The notes under the pieces were generated by a model. That model worked only from the letters and a program-made list of their open reading frames with translations, searched no databases and had not been told where the DNA came from. This document shows, in pieces, positions 26,027-35,689 of a stretch of DNA of 64,000 nucleotides. The position numbers and the translations under genes are program-made. Within the stretch, counting starts at the first letter, position 1. The number at the start of each line of letters is the position of its first letter. Source of the stretch: Vibrio sp. HA2012 (GTDB taxonomy: Bacteria; Pseudomonadota; Gammaproteobacteria; Enterobacterales; Vibrionaceae); the NCBI RefSeq assembly GCF_002812955.1, contig NZ_PFXK01000001.1:186001-250000 (forward strand). The letters are read 5' to 3'.

Positions 26027-28525
26027 ATGGAAAAAGTTGATAATAGAAATTTATTACGAATCATTCAATTAGTGCCGGCCACTATCATCTTTCTGGCAAG
26101 CTTCATCATTATTGGTGTAATGATTCATGATAACCGGATTGAGGCTCAGCATAATCTGAACTCATTGCGGGAAGATTATGTTGAACAGCAAAAGCAGCAG
26201 GTGCAGAACCATATCGATAACCTTACTCAGCAGTTGCTTTACCGGAAAAATCAGACAGAAAATGAGGTAAAAACCCAACTGAAGGAACGAGTTTATGAAG
26301 CCTATGCGCTGATACTCAGTATCTATGAAGAGCATGCCGACTTGCCTAAAGAACAGTTGACGAAACTGATCACTTCTGCTCTGCGTAATATCCGATTCAA
26401 TAATGGTCGTGGCTACTTTTTCATTTATTCTATGGATGGTACTAACGTCATGTTACCACCCTTGCCGGATATGGAAGGAAGCAGTCTTTGGAATATGCAA
26501 GACAGCAGGGATTCCTACATTGTTCAGGATATGGCTTCTATTGCAGCAAATAAACAGGAAGGGTATCACCGTTGGTGGTTTTATAAGCCACAGGACTTGC
26601 AGACAGACTATGAAAAGATTGGCTTTGTTAAGCATGTGGAGCCGCTGAACTGGTTTATCGGTACCGGAGAGTATGTGGCAGATTATGAATCTGATGAGAA
26701 AAAACGGATTCTTCGCTGGTTGTCTGAAATCAGGTATGGCGCATCAGGCTATGTGTTTGTGATAGATGAAAATGGGATAATACTTGCTCATCAGGACAGT
26801 TATTCCATTGGAGAGGATCGATACAATTATAAGGATGCTGAAGGGCACTATTCTGTCCAGGATATTATAAATACTGCCAGAGACGGGGGAAAAGCCGGAG
26901 GTTTTGTACATTATCACAGTTTTTTCCATCCGAGTATGGTGACGAGTAATGAAAAATTAAGCTACGTACGCTGGATTGATGACTGGGACTGGGCGATAGG
27001 TTCCGGCATTTATTTGTCGGAAGTGGACGACTATTTACAGAAGAAAGAAGTGGTATTAAAAGAGCAAAACGATCAGGAATTGACCCGGATCCTGATTTTT
27101 AGTTTTGGGATCCTTTTGACGATGGGAATGTTTGCTCTGTTCCTTGGACGAGAGGTGGCACAAAGGTTCCGGAATTTTCAGGATAAAATAAACCGGGATT
27201 TTTACGAGCTGATTTCAACTAAAAACCAGATGCAGCATATGGCTTTGTATGATTCTCTGACGGATCTGCCAAACCGGATTCAGTTTAATCAGGTTGTTCG
27301 CCGGGCGATTAAAGATGCAGATGTGACCGGGCTGTCCGTTGCCGTTGTTCTGGTTGATCTGGATAATTTTAAAAAAATTAATGATCTGTATGGGCATTCT
27401 GCCGGTGATAAGTTACTTGGGGTCGTCAGTCGTAAACTGGAAATCTTGCTGGATAAGAATGAAAACATTTCCCGGTTTGGCGGAGATGAGTTTATTTTCT
27501 GTTTTCCGAATCTGATCCGTGAAGCCGATGTTCAGGGGAAAATTCAGCGTATTCAGGATGTTCTGGATGATCCGCTTATTATTGACGGGCGGAAAGTTAA
27601 AGTCAGTTGCAGTATTGGTGTGGCAACATACCCCAGAGATGCAATGACGGCAGAAGAGCTGATAAGTAATGCTGACATTGCCCTTTACCGTGCTAAAAAT
27701 AAGCAGAAAGGGGCTGTATTATTTTTTGATGCCTCTATTGCACAGCAGGTTGAATACGAGTTTGTACTGGAAGAGCAACTTAGAGGTGCTCTGAGAAAAA
27801 ATGAAATCAGTGTTCTGTATCAACCGCAAATGGATACAGAGACAGGAAAACTGGTCAGTGTTGAAGCTTTATGTCGCTGGAATAACAGTCGGTTGGGCGC
27901 TATTTCTCCGGTTGAATTTATTGCTGTTGCTGAAGAATTGGATCTTATCCATGATATTGGTCTGTTTGTATTCCGGCAAGCTTGTCTGGATGTCCTCAAC
28001 TTTTCTCCTAACGGATTGGAAGCAATTAAACTTGCCGTTAATATTTCACCGGTTCAGCTGAAGCTACCGAATTTTTCCAGTGAAATACAAGAGATCGTCC
28101 GACAGATTGGTATTGATATTCACCGGGTAACACTGGAAGTCACGGAAAATGTGCTGGTAGATGACTACGAAGCCGTAGAGCCGGTTTTACAGGAGCTGAA
28201 AAGTCTTGGTTTTGGTATTTCACTGGATGATTTTGGTACCGGCTTCTCTTCTCTGAGTTATCTGAATAACTTACCGATTAGTGAGATTAAAATAGATCGC
28301 AGCTTTATCGATAAGATACTGATAAGTGAACAGAGCCGTTCTCTGGTCAAAGCGATTATAGCGATCAGTGAATCATGTGATATGCGTGTGGTGGCAGAAG
28401 GGGTTGAGACGGAGAAGCAGTTTGAGTGGCTTATTGAACATCGCTGTGATTATGTGCAGGGCTTCTATTTTGATCGGCCGCTGTCTGTGCAGGTACTGAC
28501 AGAAAGATATGGCAGCGTACTGTAA
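26027..28525 (+). CDS. Membrane GGDEF-EAL protein with Cache sensor
   Basis: 832 aa. Membrane helix 1 at about 15-35, a periplasmic double-Cache sensor (about 60-345; GRGYFFIYSMDG and a second repeat GASGYVFVIDENG), membrane helix 2 at about 352-372, GGDEF domain (about 410-560) with intact FGGDEF, and EAL domain (about 580-825) with intact VEALCRWN and DDFGTGFSS. It could both make and break cyclic di-GMP. The RxxD inhibitory site before GGDEF is absent (KNEN in its place). Substrate-binding residues of the EAL domain look complete, so phosphodiesterase activity is likely. The ribosome-binding site is weak. Confidence 0.93.
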   Translation: MEKVDNRNLLRIIQLVPATIIFLASFIIIGVMIHDNRIEAQHNLNSLREDYVEQQKQQVQNHIDNLTQQLLYRKNQTENEVKTQLKERVYEAYALILSIYEEHADLPKEQLTKLITSALRNIRFNNGRGYFFIYSMDGTNVMLPPLPDMEGSSLWNMQDSRDSYIVQDMASIAANKQEGYHRWWFYKPQDLQTDYEKIGFVKHVEPLNWFIGTGEYVADYESDEKKRILRWLSEIRYGASGYVFVIDENGIILAHQDSYSIGEDRYNYKDAEGHYSVQDIINTARDGGKAGGFVHYHSFFHPSMVTSNEKLSYVRWIDDWDWAIGSGIYLSEVDDYLQKKEVVLKEQNDQELTRILIFSFGILLTMGMFALFLGREVAQRFRNFQDKINRDFYELISTKNQMQHMALYDSLTDLPNRIQFNQVVRRAIKDADVTGLSVAVVLVDLDNFKKINDLYGHSAGDKLLGVVSRKLEILLDKNENISRFGGDEFIFCFPNLIREADVQGKIQRIQDVLDDPLIIDGRKVKVSCSIGVATYPRDAMTAEELISNADIALYRAKNKQKGAVLFFDASIAQQVEYEFVLEEQLRGALRKNEISVLYQPQMDTETGKLVSVEALCRWNNSRLGAISPVEFIAVAEELDLIHDIGLFVFRQACLDVLNFSPNGLEAIKLAVNISPVQLKLPNFSSEIQEIVRQIGIDIHRVTLEVTENVLVDDYEAVEPVLQELKSLGFGISLDDFGTGFSSLSYLNNLPISEIKIDRSFIDKILISEQSRSLVKAIIAISESCDMRVVAEGVETEKQFEWLIEHRCDYVQGFYFDRPLSVQVLTERYGSVL

Positions 28526-28526
28526 G

Positions 28527-28556
28527 CGGAAAATAAAATGGGGTTAGTTTTTTCCG
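28527..28556. terminator. Candidate bidirectional terminator
   Basis: CGGAAAA (28527-28533) pairs with TTTTCCG (28550-28556) around a 16-nt loop, between the convergent GGDEF-EAL and hypF genes. The hypF stop is in the loop. Modest stability. Confidence 0.4.
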
Positions 28557-30835
28557 TTGTGCAGGAGAGCAATAGCAATCTGCCCCAGAGCGAGTCCTCC
28601 ATCCCCGCAGGAATAGTCTTTGTGCTCCAGCAGGTGAATTTTACGTGACAATTTTTCTCTGAGTAATGACGAGAGGAGAGCGTTGTGAAATACTCCTCCG
28701 GTCAGGACTAGCTCATTAAGTGCGTATTGGCTCTGTGCTTTTAATACCATGCTTGCCAAGGCGTCAGCCAGCGCATGATGAAATAGCCAGGCTTTTTCTG
28801 CTGTACTACCGGTTAGTTTCAGCCAGCTGCCCCAGAAACGCCTCAGATCCAACGTTAGCTCATTCAGAGGAATAGTCAGTTGCGGATCAGTCCCGGAGTG
28901 ATGCTGCCGGGCTATTGCTTCCAGATGGCAGGCGGCTTGTCCCTCGTATTCCAGCGGGTCGGTATCCGTTATGATGTTGAGTGAAGCGGCAACAGCATCG
29001 AATAACCGCCCGGCAGAACGTATGGTGTGGGTATTTATATTTTTCGTCCATACGGTGTTTAGCTGCTGGATTGGCTTGCGAGGCAGCAGTGCAGCCAGTT
29101 CTTGCTTTGTTAGCTGTGGTAAAAATGTTCTGAGATGCGCATAATAAGCCCGCCACGGCTCTCTGGCTGCTCTGTCGCCTCCAGATAGCCGGATTGCCGG
29201 GATACCCCCGATTCTCCGCATATTCTGATAATCAGCAATACACAGCTCTCCGCCCCAGAAAGTATGGTCATCTCCCAGCCCCAGCCCATCCAGCGCCAGA
29301 GCTAGTACCGGACGATTACCCGGCTGCCGGTTATTTTCTATCAGACAAGCGGCGATATGTGCGTGATGATGCTGGACAAAGGTAATCTCTGAGGAGGATG
29401 CGGCTTGTTTTTCGGCCAGTTGATGACTGAAGTAACCGGGGTGCAGATCAGCGACATGGTGCTGGATATTCAGTTGGTAGAGAGAGGTATAGTGGCGTAT
29501 TGTTTGCTGGTACTGTTGCTGAATATTCACATTGCTCAAGTCACCAAGGTATTGACTGACAATGATCTTTCGTCCTTTCCCGATGGCAAAAGCACTTTTC
29601 AGGTCGCCACCGTAGGCCAGATAGCCATCGGCATCCGGAAAACCTTCAGGAAGATCCAACGCATCCGGCACCATCCCTCTTGAACGGCGCAGGACTTCTG
29701 TATGCTGGTTATCAACCCGTAACAGGGAATCGTCACAGCGCTGTATGATCGGTCTATTATGCAGAATAAACCGATCCGTCAGATGGCCCAGGGTCACCAG
29801 TGCGGCTTTGTTTTCTATGGCTGGAGGGTATCCGCTGGCATTGCCTGATGTCATGACCAGTGGATAAGGAAAAGCTCTGGCAAGCAAATGCTGAAGTGGA
29901 TTGGAGGGAAGCATAATACCGATTTCGGCCAGACCTGGGGCTATATTATCAGCCAGTGATGTCGGTGCTTTTTTCTTCAGTAGCAGGATAGGCGCCATGC
30001 CGGAAGTCAGTATTTTCTGCTGAAGCTGACTGCAACAGGCAAGATCCCGAACCGCATTGATATTTGCAGCCATAATGGCAAAGGGTTTATGTCTGCGCTG
30101 TTTTCTCTGCCTGAGGGTAGCCACTGCGTTATTATCGCAGGCATTGCAGACCAGATGAAAACCACCGACTGATTTAATCGCTATGATTTGCCCTTGCTTC
30201 AGTGCATTGACGGCATGTGTCAGCCAGTGTCCTGGCAGTTGAGTGCCCTCTCTATTCGTTATCCACACATTGGGACCGCACTCAGTACAGGCGGTTGGTT
30301 GAGCGTGATAACGGCGATTCGCCGGATTTCTGTATTCTGAATCGCAGGCCGGGCAGAGTGGAAAATGGCGCATGACGGTATTCGATCTGTCATAGGGCAT
30401 GGCCTGAATGATCGTAAACCTTGGTCCGCAATGCGTACAGTTGATAAAAGGATACCGGTAGCGCCGGTTGGTACGGTCATGTAATTCAGCCAGACAAGCG
30501 GGGCAGGTAGCGGCATCCGGTACGATTTGGGTATTGATTGCAGTTGTGGCGGAAGCAGTGATCCGAAAGTTATCTGGCCAGTCCGTCCATTTATATTCCG
30601 CCATTGTCAGCGAGTCAACACAGGCAAGAGGCGGCAACCGGGTTAGCAGTGCCTGACGGAATCGTTCTATCTGTCCACCGGTTGTTTTCGTGGTCAGCCG
30701 GATAATAACCCCTTCACCGTCATTAAAAACCTCTCCTTTCAGGTGAAATTCCTGTGTCAGTTGCCAGATAAAAGGACGAAAGCCAACGCCCTGAACTTTT
30801 CCTCTGACTCTGATCTCCGTTCCTTTCATCTGCAT
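28544..30835 (-). CDS. hypF: Carbamoyltransferase HypF
   Basis: 763 aa hydrogenase maturation protein. It turns carbamoyl phosphate into the thiocarbamate that becomes the CN ligands of the NiFe site. Domains in order: acylphosphatase (VRGKVQGVGFRPF, about 8-95); two zinc fingers (CPACLAEL...CTHCG and CPACDSEY...CTECG, about 110-190); YrdC-like ATP domain (about 200-390); Kae1-like carbamoyltransferase domain with VQHHHAHIAAC (about 400-763). GGAG eight bases before the ATG. Last gene of the hypABCDEF unit. Confidence 0.97.
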   Translation of the reverse strand: MQMKGTEIRVRGKVQGVGFRPFIWQLTQEFHLKGEVFNDGEGVIIRLTTKTTGGQIERFRQALLTRLPPLACVDSLTMAEYKWTDWPDNFRITASATTAINTQIVPDAATCPACLAELHDRTNRRYRYPFINCTHCGPRFTIIQAMPYDRSNTVMRHFPLCPACDSEYRNPANRRYHAQPTACTECGPNVWITNREGTQLPGHWLTHAVNALKQGQIIAIKSVGGFHLVCNACDNNAVATLRQRKQRRHKPFAIMAANINAVRDLACCSQLQQKILTSGMAPILLLKKKAPTSLADNIAPGLAEIGIMLPSNPLQHLLARAFPYPLVMTSGNASGYPPAIENKAALVTLGHLTDRFILHNRPIIQRCDDSLLRVDNQHTEVLRRSRGMVPDALDLPEGFPDADGYLAYGGDLKSAFAIGKGRKIIVSQYLGDLSNVNIQQQYQQTIRHYTSLYQLNIQHHVADLHPGYFSHQLAEKQAASSSEITFVQHHHAHIAACLIENNRQPGNRPVLALALDGLGLGDDHTFWGGELCIADYQNMRRIGGIPAIRLSGGDRAAREPWRAYYAHLRTFLPQLTKQELAALLPRKPIQQLNTVWTKNINTHTIRSAGRLFDAVAASLNIITDTDPLEYEGQAACHLEAIARQHHSGTDPQLTIPLNELTLDLRRFWGSWLKLTGSTAEKAWLFHHALADALASMVLKAQSQYALNELVLTGGVFHNALLSSLLREKLSRKIHLLEHKDYSCGDGGLALGQIAIALLHNGKN

Positions 30836-30867
30836 ATTGGTTTCTCCGGATTGTTCCGTCTCTAACG

Positions 30868-31881
30868 CTAGCAGATTCTGGGCATTGGCTCAGAAGAGGG
30901 TAAGTCCAGCCAGCGACAACCGCCAAAAGCATGTTGTATGGTTACCTGACAACTGGTATCTGTTTCACCAATAATAGCGGCAGATTCTCCACCAGACACC
31001 TGTTGCATAGCCAGTAATGCTTTTTCTGCGTCCTGTTCCGCTACGATAGCAACCAGTTTTCCTTCGTTGGCAAAGTTAAGGGCATCCAGCCCGAGTAGCT
31101 CGCACAGCCCCCGTACTTCAGGAGTGATCGGCAGAGCGGTTTCATTAAGCCGGAATCCACAGCCAGAAAGCGGAATGAATTCATGCAGTACAGCATTCAC
31201 ACCACCTCTGGTCGCATCCCGCAATGTGCGGACTCCCTGCACGGGGAGTAAGGCTTCAACCAAAGGATACAGATGTTGGCAATCACTCTTGAGCCGGGTT
31301 TCTAGCCCAAGATCTTCGCGCAGATTCAAGATGGTTGCCCCGTGGTCGCCAAGTGTTCCAGATAACAGAATACGATCTCCGGGCTGGATTTTTTCTGCCC
31401 CCCAGCAGATACCTGAAGGGATCACACCAATACCACTGGTATTAATAAACAGCTTGTCTGCAGCTCCTTTGGGGACCACTTTTGTATCCCCGGTTACGAT
31501 CTGAATGCCGACCTGACCGGCAGTCTGAGCCATGGAGTAAACGACAGATTCGAGAGTTTCCAGTGATAACCCTTCCTCTAGAATAAAGGCAGCAGAAAGG
31601 TACAGGGGTTTGGCTCCGCACATGGCTATATCGTTAGCTGTTCCGCAGACGGCGAGCGTACCTATATTGCCTCCGGGAAAGAATAACGGGTCAATAACGA
31701 ACGAATCGGTGGTATAAGCAAGCTGCTCTCCCTGAGCAATAAGGTGAGCAAGAGACAGCCTTGCCTGATCTTCCTGACGGCACAGGGTATCGTTAGCAAA
31801 ATAGTGCAGAAACAGTTCTTGGAGTAGTTGCTGCATCATTTTACCGCCGCTGCCATGAGCCAGTGTGATTCTGTCGGACAT
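30868..31881 (-). CDS. hypE: Carbamoyl dehydratase HypE
   Basis: 337 aa. It dehydrates the carbamoyl group on its C-terminal cysteine to thiocyanate, giving the CN donor. The required C-terminus PRIC is intact, as is the N-terminal GSGG motif. Start choice: the ATG at 31881 overlaps the hypD stop (TAATG), with GGAGG before it; the longer frame to 31968 lies inside hypD. Next gene is hypF, 32 nt on. Confidence 0.97.
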   Translation of the reverse strand: MSDRITLAHGSGGKMMQQLLQELFLHYFANDTLCRQEDQARLSLAHLIAQGEQLAYTTDSFVIDPLFFPGGNIGTLAVCGTANDIAMCGAKPLYLSAAFILEEGLSLETLESVVYSMAQTAGQVGIQIVTGDTKVVPKGAADKLFINTSGIGVIPSGICWGAEKIQPGDRILLSGTLGDHGATILNLREDLGLETRLKSDCQHLYPLVEALLPVQGVRTLRDATRGGVNAVLHEFIPLSGCGFRLNETALPITPEVRGLCELLGLDALNFANEGKLVAIVAEQDAEKALLAMQQVSGGESAAIIGETDTSCQVTIQHAFGGCRWLDLPSSEPMPRIC

Positions 31882-33047
31882 TATATTTCCTCCGGATAAT
31901 GCATATCTGAGCCTGGTGGTGGCTGAGTCTGAGGAGATGGTGGTGTATATTGATAATAAGCTGCACATGCACCTTCTGATGAGACCATTAGAGCCCCTAT
32001 GGCCGTTTCAGGCGTGCACTGCTGGCCAAATAGCGGACAGTCTGTTGGTTTACAACGACCGGTCAGAACATTATTGCACAGTCCTGACTTTGTTTTCTCT
32101 GCCTGAGGCGAAGTGATTTCTGGCACAGGAAAAGCTTCCGCGTCAAAATTGCGATAGGCATCCCGCAGGCGGATACCAGAGCCGGGTATTGCACCAAGGC
32201 CTCGCCATTCGCTTTCTTCTTTAGTGGTAAATACGTCGGACATAGCCCGCTGGGCGTACAGATTTCCCTCAGTGGTAACGACCCGGCGATACTGATTTTC
32301 AATGGCACAGCGTTTTTCTTTTATCTGCGTCACCAGCATAAGCAGAGCATGAAGCATATCCAATGGTTCAAAGCCCGAAACGACACAGGGTTTGTGAAAT
32401 CGGTCTGCCAGAGGCTGATAGGGTCGAGTGCCGGTAATGACGGAAAGATGACCGGGAAGCAGAAAACCGTCTATCCGGATCTTTTCCTGTTCCAGTAATG
32501 TTGTCAGTACCGGCATGATGGTGATGTGCTGACAAAATATTTTAAAATTTCTTATCTTTTTTTTGTGCGCCTGCAGCACGGTCATTGCGGTTGCTGGCAT
32601 GGTGGTTTCAAATCCCAGCGCAAAAAAAACGATTTGTTTATCCGGATATTTTTCGGCCAGAGCCAGTGCATCCAGAGGAGAATAAACGATACGTATGTCG
32701 CATCCCTTAGCCCGGGCATCCAGCAGGGAGCCATCGGAGCCGGGTACCCGCATGGCATCACCGAAGGTACATAAAATTGTATCGGACTGGCGGGCAACAG
32801 CCATACATTGATCCAGACGGAGGGTTGGAAGAACACAAACCGGACAGCCAGGCCCATGTATAAATTCAATATCGTCCGGAAGTAGTTGCAGGATACCGTA
32901 TTTAAACAGAGTATGAGTGTGTCCACCGCAGACTTCCATAATCTGCAGTGGTTTTTGTTGCTCAGGGAGGGCGGATAATAGACGGGAGAGTGCGGCAACA
33001 AGGCCGTTTACAATCCCCGGATTGCGGAATTCATCTACATATTTCAT
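31881..33047 (-). CDS. hypD: Hydrogenase maturation scaffold HypD
   Basis: 388 aa scaffold that, with HypC, holds the iron while CN and CO ligands are added. It shows the typical CGGHTHTLFKYG and GPGCPVCVLP cysteine motifs and the C-terminal Fe-S cysteines (CNNVLTGRCKPTDCPLFG). Length is normal. It lies 13 nt after hypC. Confidence 0.97.
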   Translation of the reverse strand: MKYVDEFRNPGIVNGLVAALSRLLSALPEQQKPLQIMEVCGGHTHTLFKYGILQLLPDDIEFIHGPGCPVCVLPTLRLDQCMAVARQSDTILCTFGDAMRVPGSDGSLLDARAKGCDIRIVYSPLDALALAEKYPDKQIVFFALGFETTMPATAMTVLQAHKKKIRNFKIFCQHITIMPVLTTLLEQEKIRIDGFLLPGHLSVITGTRPYQPLADRFHKPCVVSGFEPLDMLHALLMLVTQIKEKRCAIENQYRRVVTTEGNLYAQRAMSDVFTTKEESEWRGLGAIPGSGIRLRDAYRNFDAEAFPVPEITSPQAEKTKSGLCNNVLTGRCKPTDCPLFGQQCTPETAIGALMVSSEGACAAYYQYTPPSPQTQPPPGSDMHYPEEI

Positions 33048-33060
33048 TCCTTACCTCCGG

Positions 33061-33303
33061 TTAACCATCCAGTTTCTGCAGAGTGGCCAGCGCTTCTAAT
33101 GTTGCTTTTGCCTGTACGTCATCAATGACACACATGGCGAATCCTACATGGATCAGAACCCAGTGGTTAAGCAGTGCCTCCGGGGAATCCTGTGCGACGC
33201 ACGCAAGGTTAACCTCCCGCCGGAGCCCACAAATATCCACAATGCCGCTCAGGCCATCGGCATCGGTAATATCGACCACCTTTCCCGGTACGCCCAGACA
33301 CAT
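33061..33303 (-). CDS. hypC: Hydrogenase maturation chaperone HypC
   Basis: 80 aa small chaperone. The N-terminal MCLGVPGKV with the iron-binding Cys 2 is diagnostic. It carries the Fe(CN)2CO unit between HypD and the large subunit precursor. Only one hypC/hybG-type gene is present in the window. Three nt separate it from hypB. Confidence 0.97.
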   Translation of the reverse strand: MCLGVPGKVVDITDADGLSGIVDICGLRREVNLACVAQDSPEALLNHWVLIHVGFAMCVIDDVQAKATLEALATLQKLDG

Positions 33304-33306
33304 AGG

Positions 33307-33984
33307 TTATCGTCCTTGCAGCCAGTCCAGCCATGCCTGCATACCTTCCCCGGTTGTGGCAGAAAGCAGTAATGGTTGAGCACTGGGATTGATTCTGTGG
33401 ATATATTCGGTACAGGCATTCAGATCGAAGTCCAGATGGGGCAGTAGATCGGCCTTATTGATCAGAATAAGATCTGCTTTAGCAAATACATCCGGATACT
33501 TTAATGGTTTATCTTCTCCTTCAGTGACAGATAGCATAACGATTTTATAGTTTTCCCCCAGATCGAAGGCTGCCGGACAGATAAGGTTACCGACATTTTC
33601 AATAAAGAGGGTTGTATTCGGTTCTGGCATCAGTTGAATGAGCGCATCCGCTACCATCTGGGCATCTAAGTGGCAGCCTTTACCTGTATTGATCTGTATC
33701 GCTTTTGTTCCTGTCGCCCGGATTCGTTCGGCATCGTTGCTGGTCTGCTGATCCCCTTCGATAACCAGGCAGTGTTGAGAATCAAGACACTGCAGGGTTT
33801 CGGTCAGTAGTGTCGTTTTTCCGGAACCCGGACTGGATATCATATTCAGCGTTTTAATATTGTGTTTAGTCAGAAAGCTCCGGTTTTGTGCGGCAATTGT
33901 ATTGTTCTTTGCCAGCAGATCCTGCTTCACCTGTATTATCCGGACTGGTGTGTTACTGTTTCCGCAGCCACATGTTGTACACAT
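33307..33984 (-). CDS. hypB: GTPase nickel-insertion protein HypB
   Basis: 225 aa GTPase that inserts nickel into the large subunit together with HypA. It has the N-terminal metal motif MCTTCGCG (Cys 2, 5, 7) and the P-loop SSPGSGKT at 50-57, plus NKAD for guanine specificity. There is no His-rich nickel-storage stretch at the N-terminus. Overlaps hypA by one base. Confidence 0.97.
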   Translation of the reverse strand: MCTTCGCGNSNTPVRIIQVKQDLLAKNNTIAAQNRSFLTKHNIKTLNMISSPGSGKTTLLTETLQCLDSQHCLVIEGDQQTSNDAERIRATGTKAIQINTGKGCHLDAQMVADALIQLMPEPNTTLFIENVGNLICPAAFDLGENYKIVMLSVTEGEDKPLKYPDVFAKADLILINKADLLPHLDFDLNACTEYIHRINPSAQPLLLSATTGEGMQAWLDWLQGR

Positions 33985-34325
33985 TAGTAAACCTCCAGTT
34001 GTCGAATCTGCATCTCATCTCCTCCCTGATATTCAAGGTGATAGGTGCCGCAATGTGGACATGGAGAAAACCGATCTGACAGACTGACGGTTTTTCCACA
34101 GGTTAAGCAGTATGCCTGAAGCGGGAGACTGCGGATAATCAGTTTTGCCGAGTCGGCAATGGTGCCACGGCAAATCACATCAAAGCAGAAGTACATTGCC
34201 CCGGGCTCAACCCCGGCCAGTGCACCGATATCAAGATAAATGGCTTTCACCTGATCGAATTGTTCTGCCTCAGCCTGTTGTTCAATGATCCGGATCAGAC
34301 TTTCACATAACGACATTTCATGCAT
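33984..34325 (-). CDS. hypA: Nickel metallochaperone HypA
   Basis: 113 aa. N-terminal MHEMSLCESL with the nickel-binding His 2 and a zinc site of two CxxC motifs (CLTCG and CPHCG, about 71-95). Delivers nickel to HypB and the hydrogenase large subunit. First gene of the minus-strand hyp unit; the structural genes start 215 nt away on the other strand. Confidence 0.96.
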   Translation of the reverse strand: MHEMSLCESLIRIIEQQAEAEQFDQVKAIYLDIGALAGVEPGAMYFCFDVICRGTIADSAKLIIRSLPLQAYCLTCGKTVSLSDRFSPCPHCGTYHLEYQGGDEMQIRQLEVY

Positions 34326-34540
34326 GGCACTACTGTTTCCGTATTCATCTCATATCAGAGAATCTTAGTTCTTAATATTAAAGATAGTCAATATCTGGCA
34401 TTTTCTGTGTTCTATACTCAAGTTATCGCTGGAAACTCAGGTGGTTGATCACAGATGTACTGGTTTCCTGTGGGCACTACTATATCTATGCGGTAAGTGT
34501 TCTACCGATAACAACAAGAATGGAGGCTCGGAACTGAACC
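34326..34540. promoter_or_regulatory. Divergent hyp/hyd control region
   Basis: 215 nt between hypA and hydB, which point away from each other, so both promoters lie here. A small hairpin CGGTA/TACCG stands about 20 nt before the GGAGG (34522-34526) of hydB. No convincing sigma-54, FNR or CRP site could be read. TTGATCAC near 34444 is only a half-match. Confidence 0.55.
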
Positions 34541-35689
34541 GTGGAGTCGAAATTTCATAAGGCACAGCTGGACAGAGAAAAGTTCCATACCCTGTTTGAT
34601 GTGTTACATCGTCAGAATTACAAGATCGTCGGGCCGGTTATTCGGGATGGTGCGATTGTCTTCGAGCATGTGACTTCTCCGGAGCAGCTTGCCTGTGATG
34701 TCATCGATGAACAGGCTCCGGGACACTACGCCCTGAGAAATATGCATACGGGGCGTTATTTTAGCTGGAGCAACGGACCCCAGGCACTCAAGCCACTATT
34801 GTTTAAGCCTCAGCAGGTTTTATGGCGTTGCCACGCCGATGATGCACAGTTATCGTTTTATCCCTACCCGGTAGACGCTGACCCTATTGCTGTTATTGGT
34901 GTACGGGCTTGTGACCTGGCCGCTCTGGCGTTGCAGGATCAGCACTTTTTGCATGGCGATTATTGTGACCGGTTTTATCAGGCTCAGCGGAACAATCTGT
35001 TGCTGATTGCCGTTAACTGCAGCCATAGCTCTGCTCAATGTTTCTGTGTTTCTACCGGAGACGGACCGGAAGTCTCTTTCTACTATGATTTGTTGCTGGA
35101 TGAGCTGGAAGACAGTTTCCTGCTTGCAAGTGGTAGCGAGAAAGGAACCGGTATACTGGAGCAACTGCCCCTTAACAGGGCAACGCCACAGCAGGAAAAA
35201 CAAGCTAGAAAACAGACTGAAAGTGCAGCTCGGGAACAGAAAAAAATATTACCGGGTAGCCGGCAACTGGCCGGGCTGGCGACATGGCTGAATGCAGATG
35301 GCTGGGAGTCGGTTGCAGAGCGTTGTCTGGCTTGTGGTAACTGCTCGCTGGTGTGTCCCACTTGCTTTTGCAGTAAACAAGAAACAGAAAGTGATCTTTC
35401 CCTTGCTCAGTCGATGCAGATCCGGTTGTGGGATTCTTGTTTCAGTGAGGAGCACGGGCATATCTTTGGCAAAAATTATCGTCCGGAAATTGCTTCCCGC
35501 TACAGGCAGTGGATGCTGCATAAACTGGTGTTCTGGCAGCAGCAATATGGTCGTTCGGGCTGCGTGGGATGCGGACGCTGTATTAGCTGGTGCCCGGCTG
35601 CAATCGATCTGGTTGAAGAGGCACAGCGCTTATTGGAGTTGCTGCCGGAAAGAGAGCAGAAAAGAACCGGAGGCTGCCATGGAGAATAA
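34541..35689 (+). CDS. hydB: Sulfhydrogenase beta subunit, 4Fe-4S electron transfer (HydB-like)
   Basis: 382 aa. Carries two ferredoxin-type clusters near the C-terminus: CLACGNCSLVCPTC (about 265-278) and CVGCGRCISWCP (about 344-355), as in HydB/AsrA proteins that link the hydrogenase to sulfur or polysulfide reduction. The N-terminal half has GVRACDLAALALQD, typical of the same family. The start is GTG; an ATG at 34520 is in frame but is stopped at once. The GGAGG is 14 nt from the GTG, unusually far. First gene of hydBGDA. Confidence 0.93.
   Translation: MESKFHKAQLDREKFHTLFDVLHRQNYKIVGPVIRDGAIVFEHVTSPEQLACDVIDEQAPGHYALRNMHTGRYFSWSNGPQALKPLLFKPQQVLWRCHADDAQLSFYPYPVDADPIAVIGVRACDLAALALQDQHFLHGDYCDRFYQAQRNNLLLIAVNCSHSSAQCFCVSTGDGPEVSFYYDLLLDELEDSFLLASGSEKGTGILEQLPLNRATPQQEKQARKQTESAAREQKKILPGSRQLAGLATWLNADGWESVAERCLACGNCSLVCPTCFCSKQETESDLSLAQSMQIRLWDSCFSEEHGHIFGKNYRPEIASRYRQWMLHKLVFWQQQYGRSGCVGCGRCISWCPAAIDLVEEAQRLLELLPEREQKRTGGCHGE

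Noticed and set aside
34380-34460. Sigma-54 promoter and FNR/CRP site before hydB (TGGCATTTTCTG, TTGATCACAG)
   Set aside because: The TGC at -12 is missing, and the second half-site of FNR or CRP does not match.
35292-35678. N-terminal extension of the hydG reading frame
   Set aside because: It lies wholly inside hydB in another phase, and a good GGAGG-ATG start exists at 35679.
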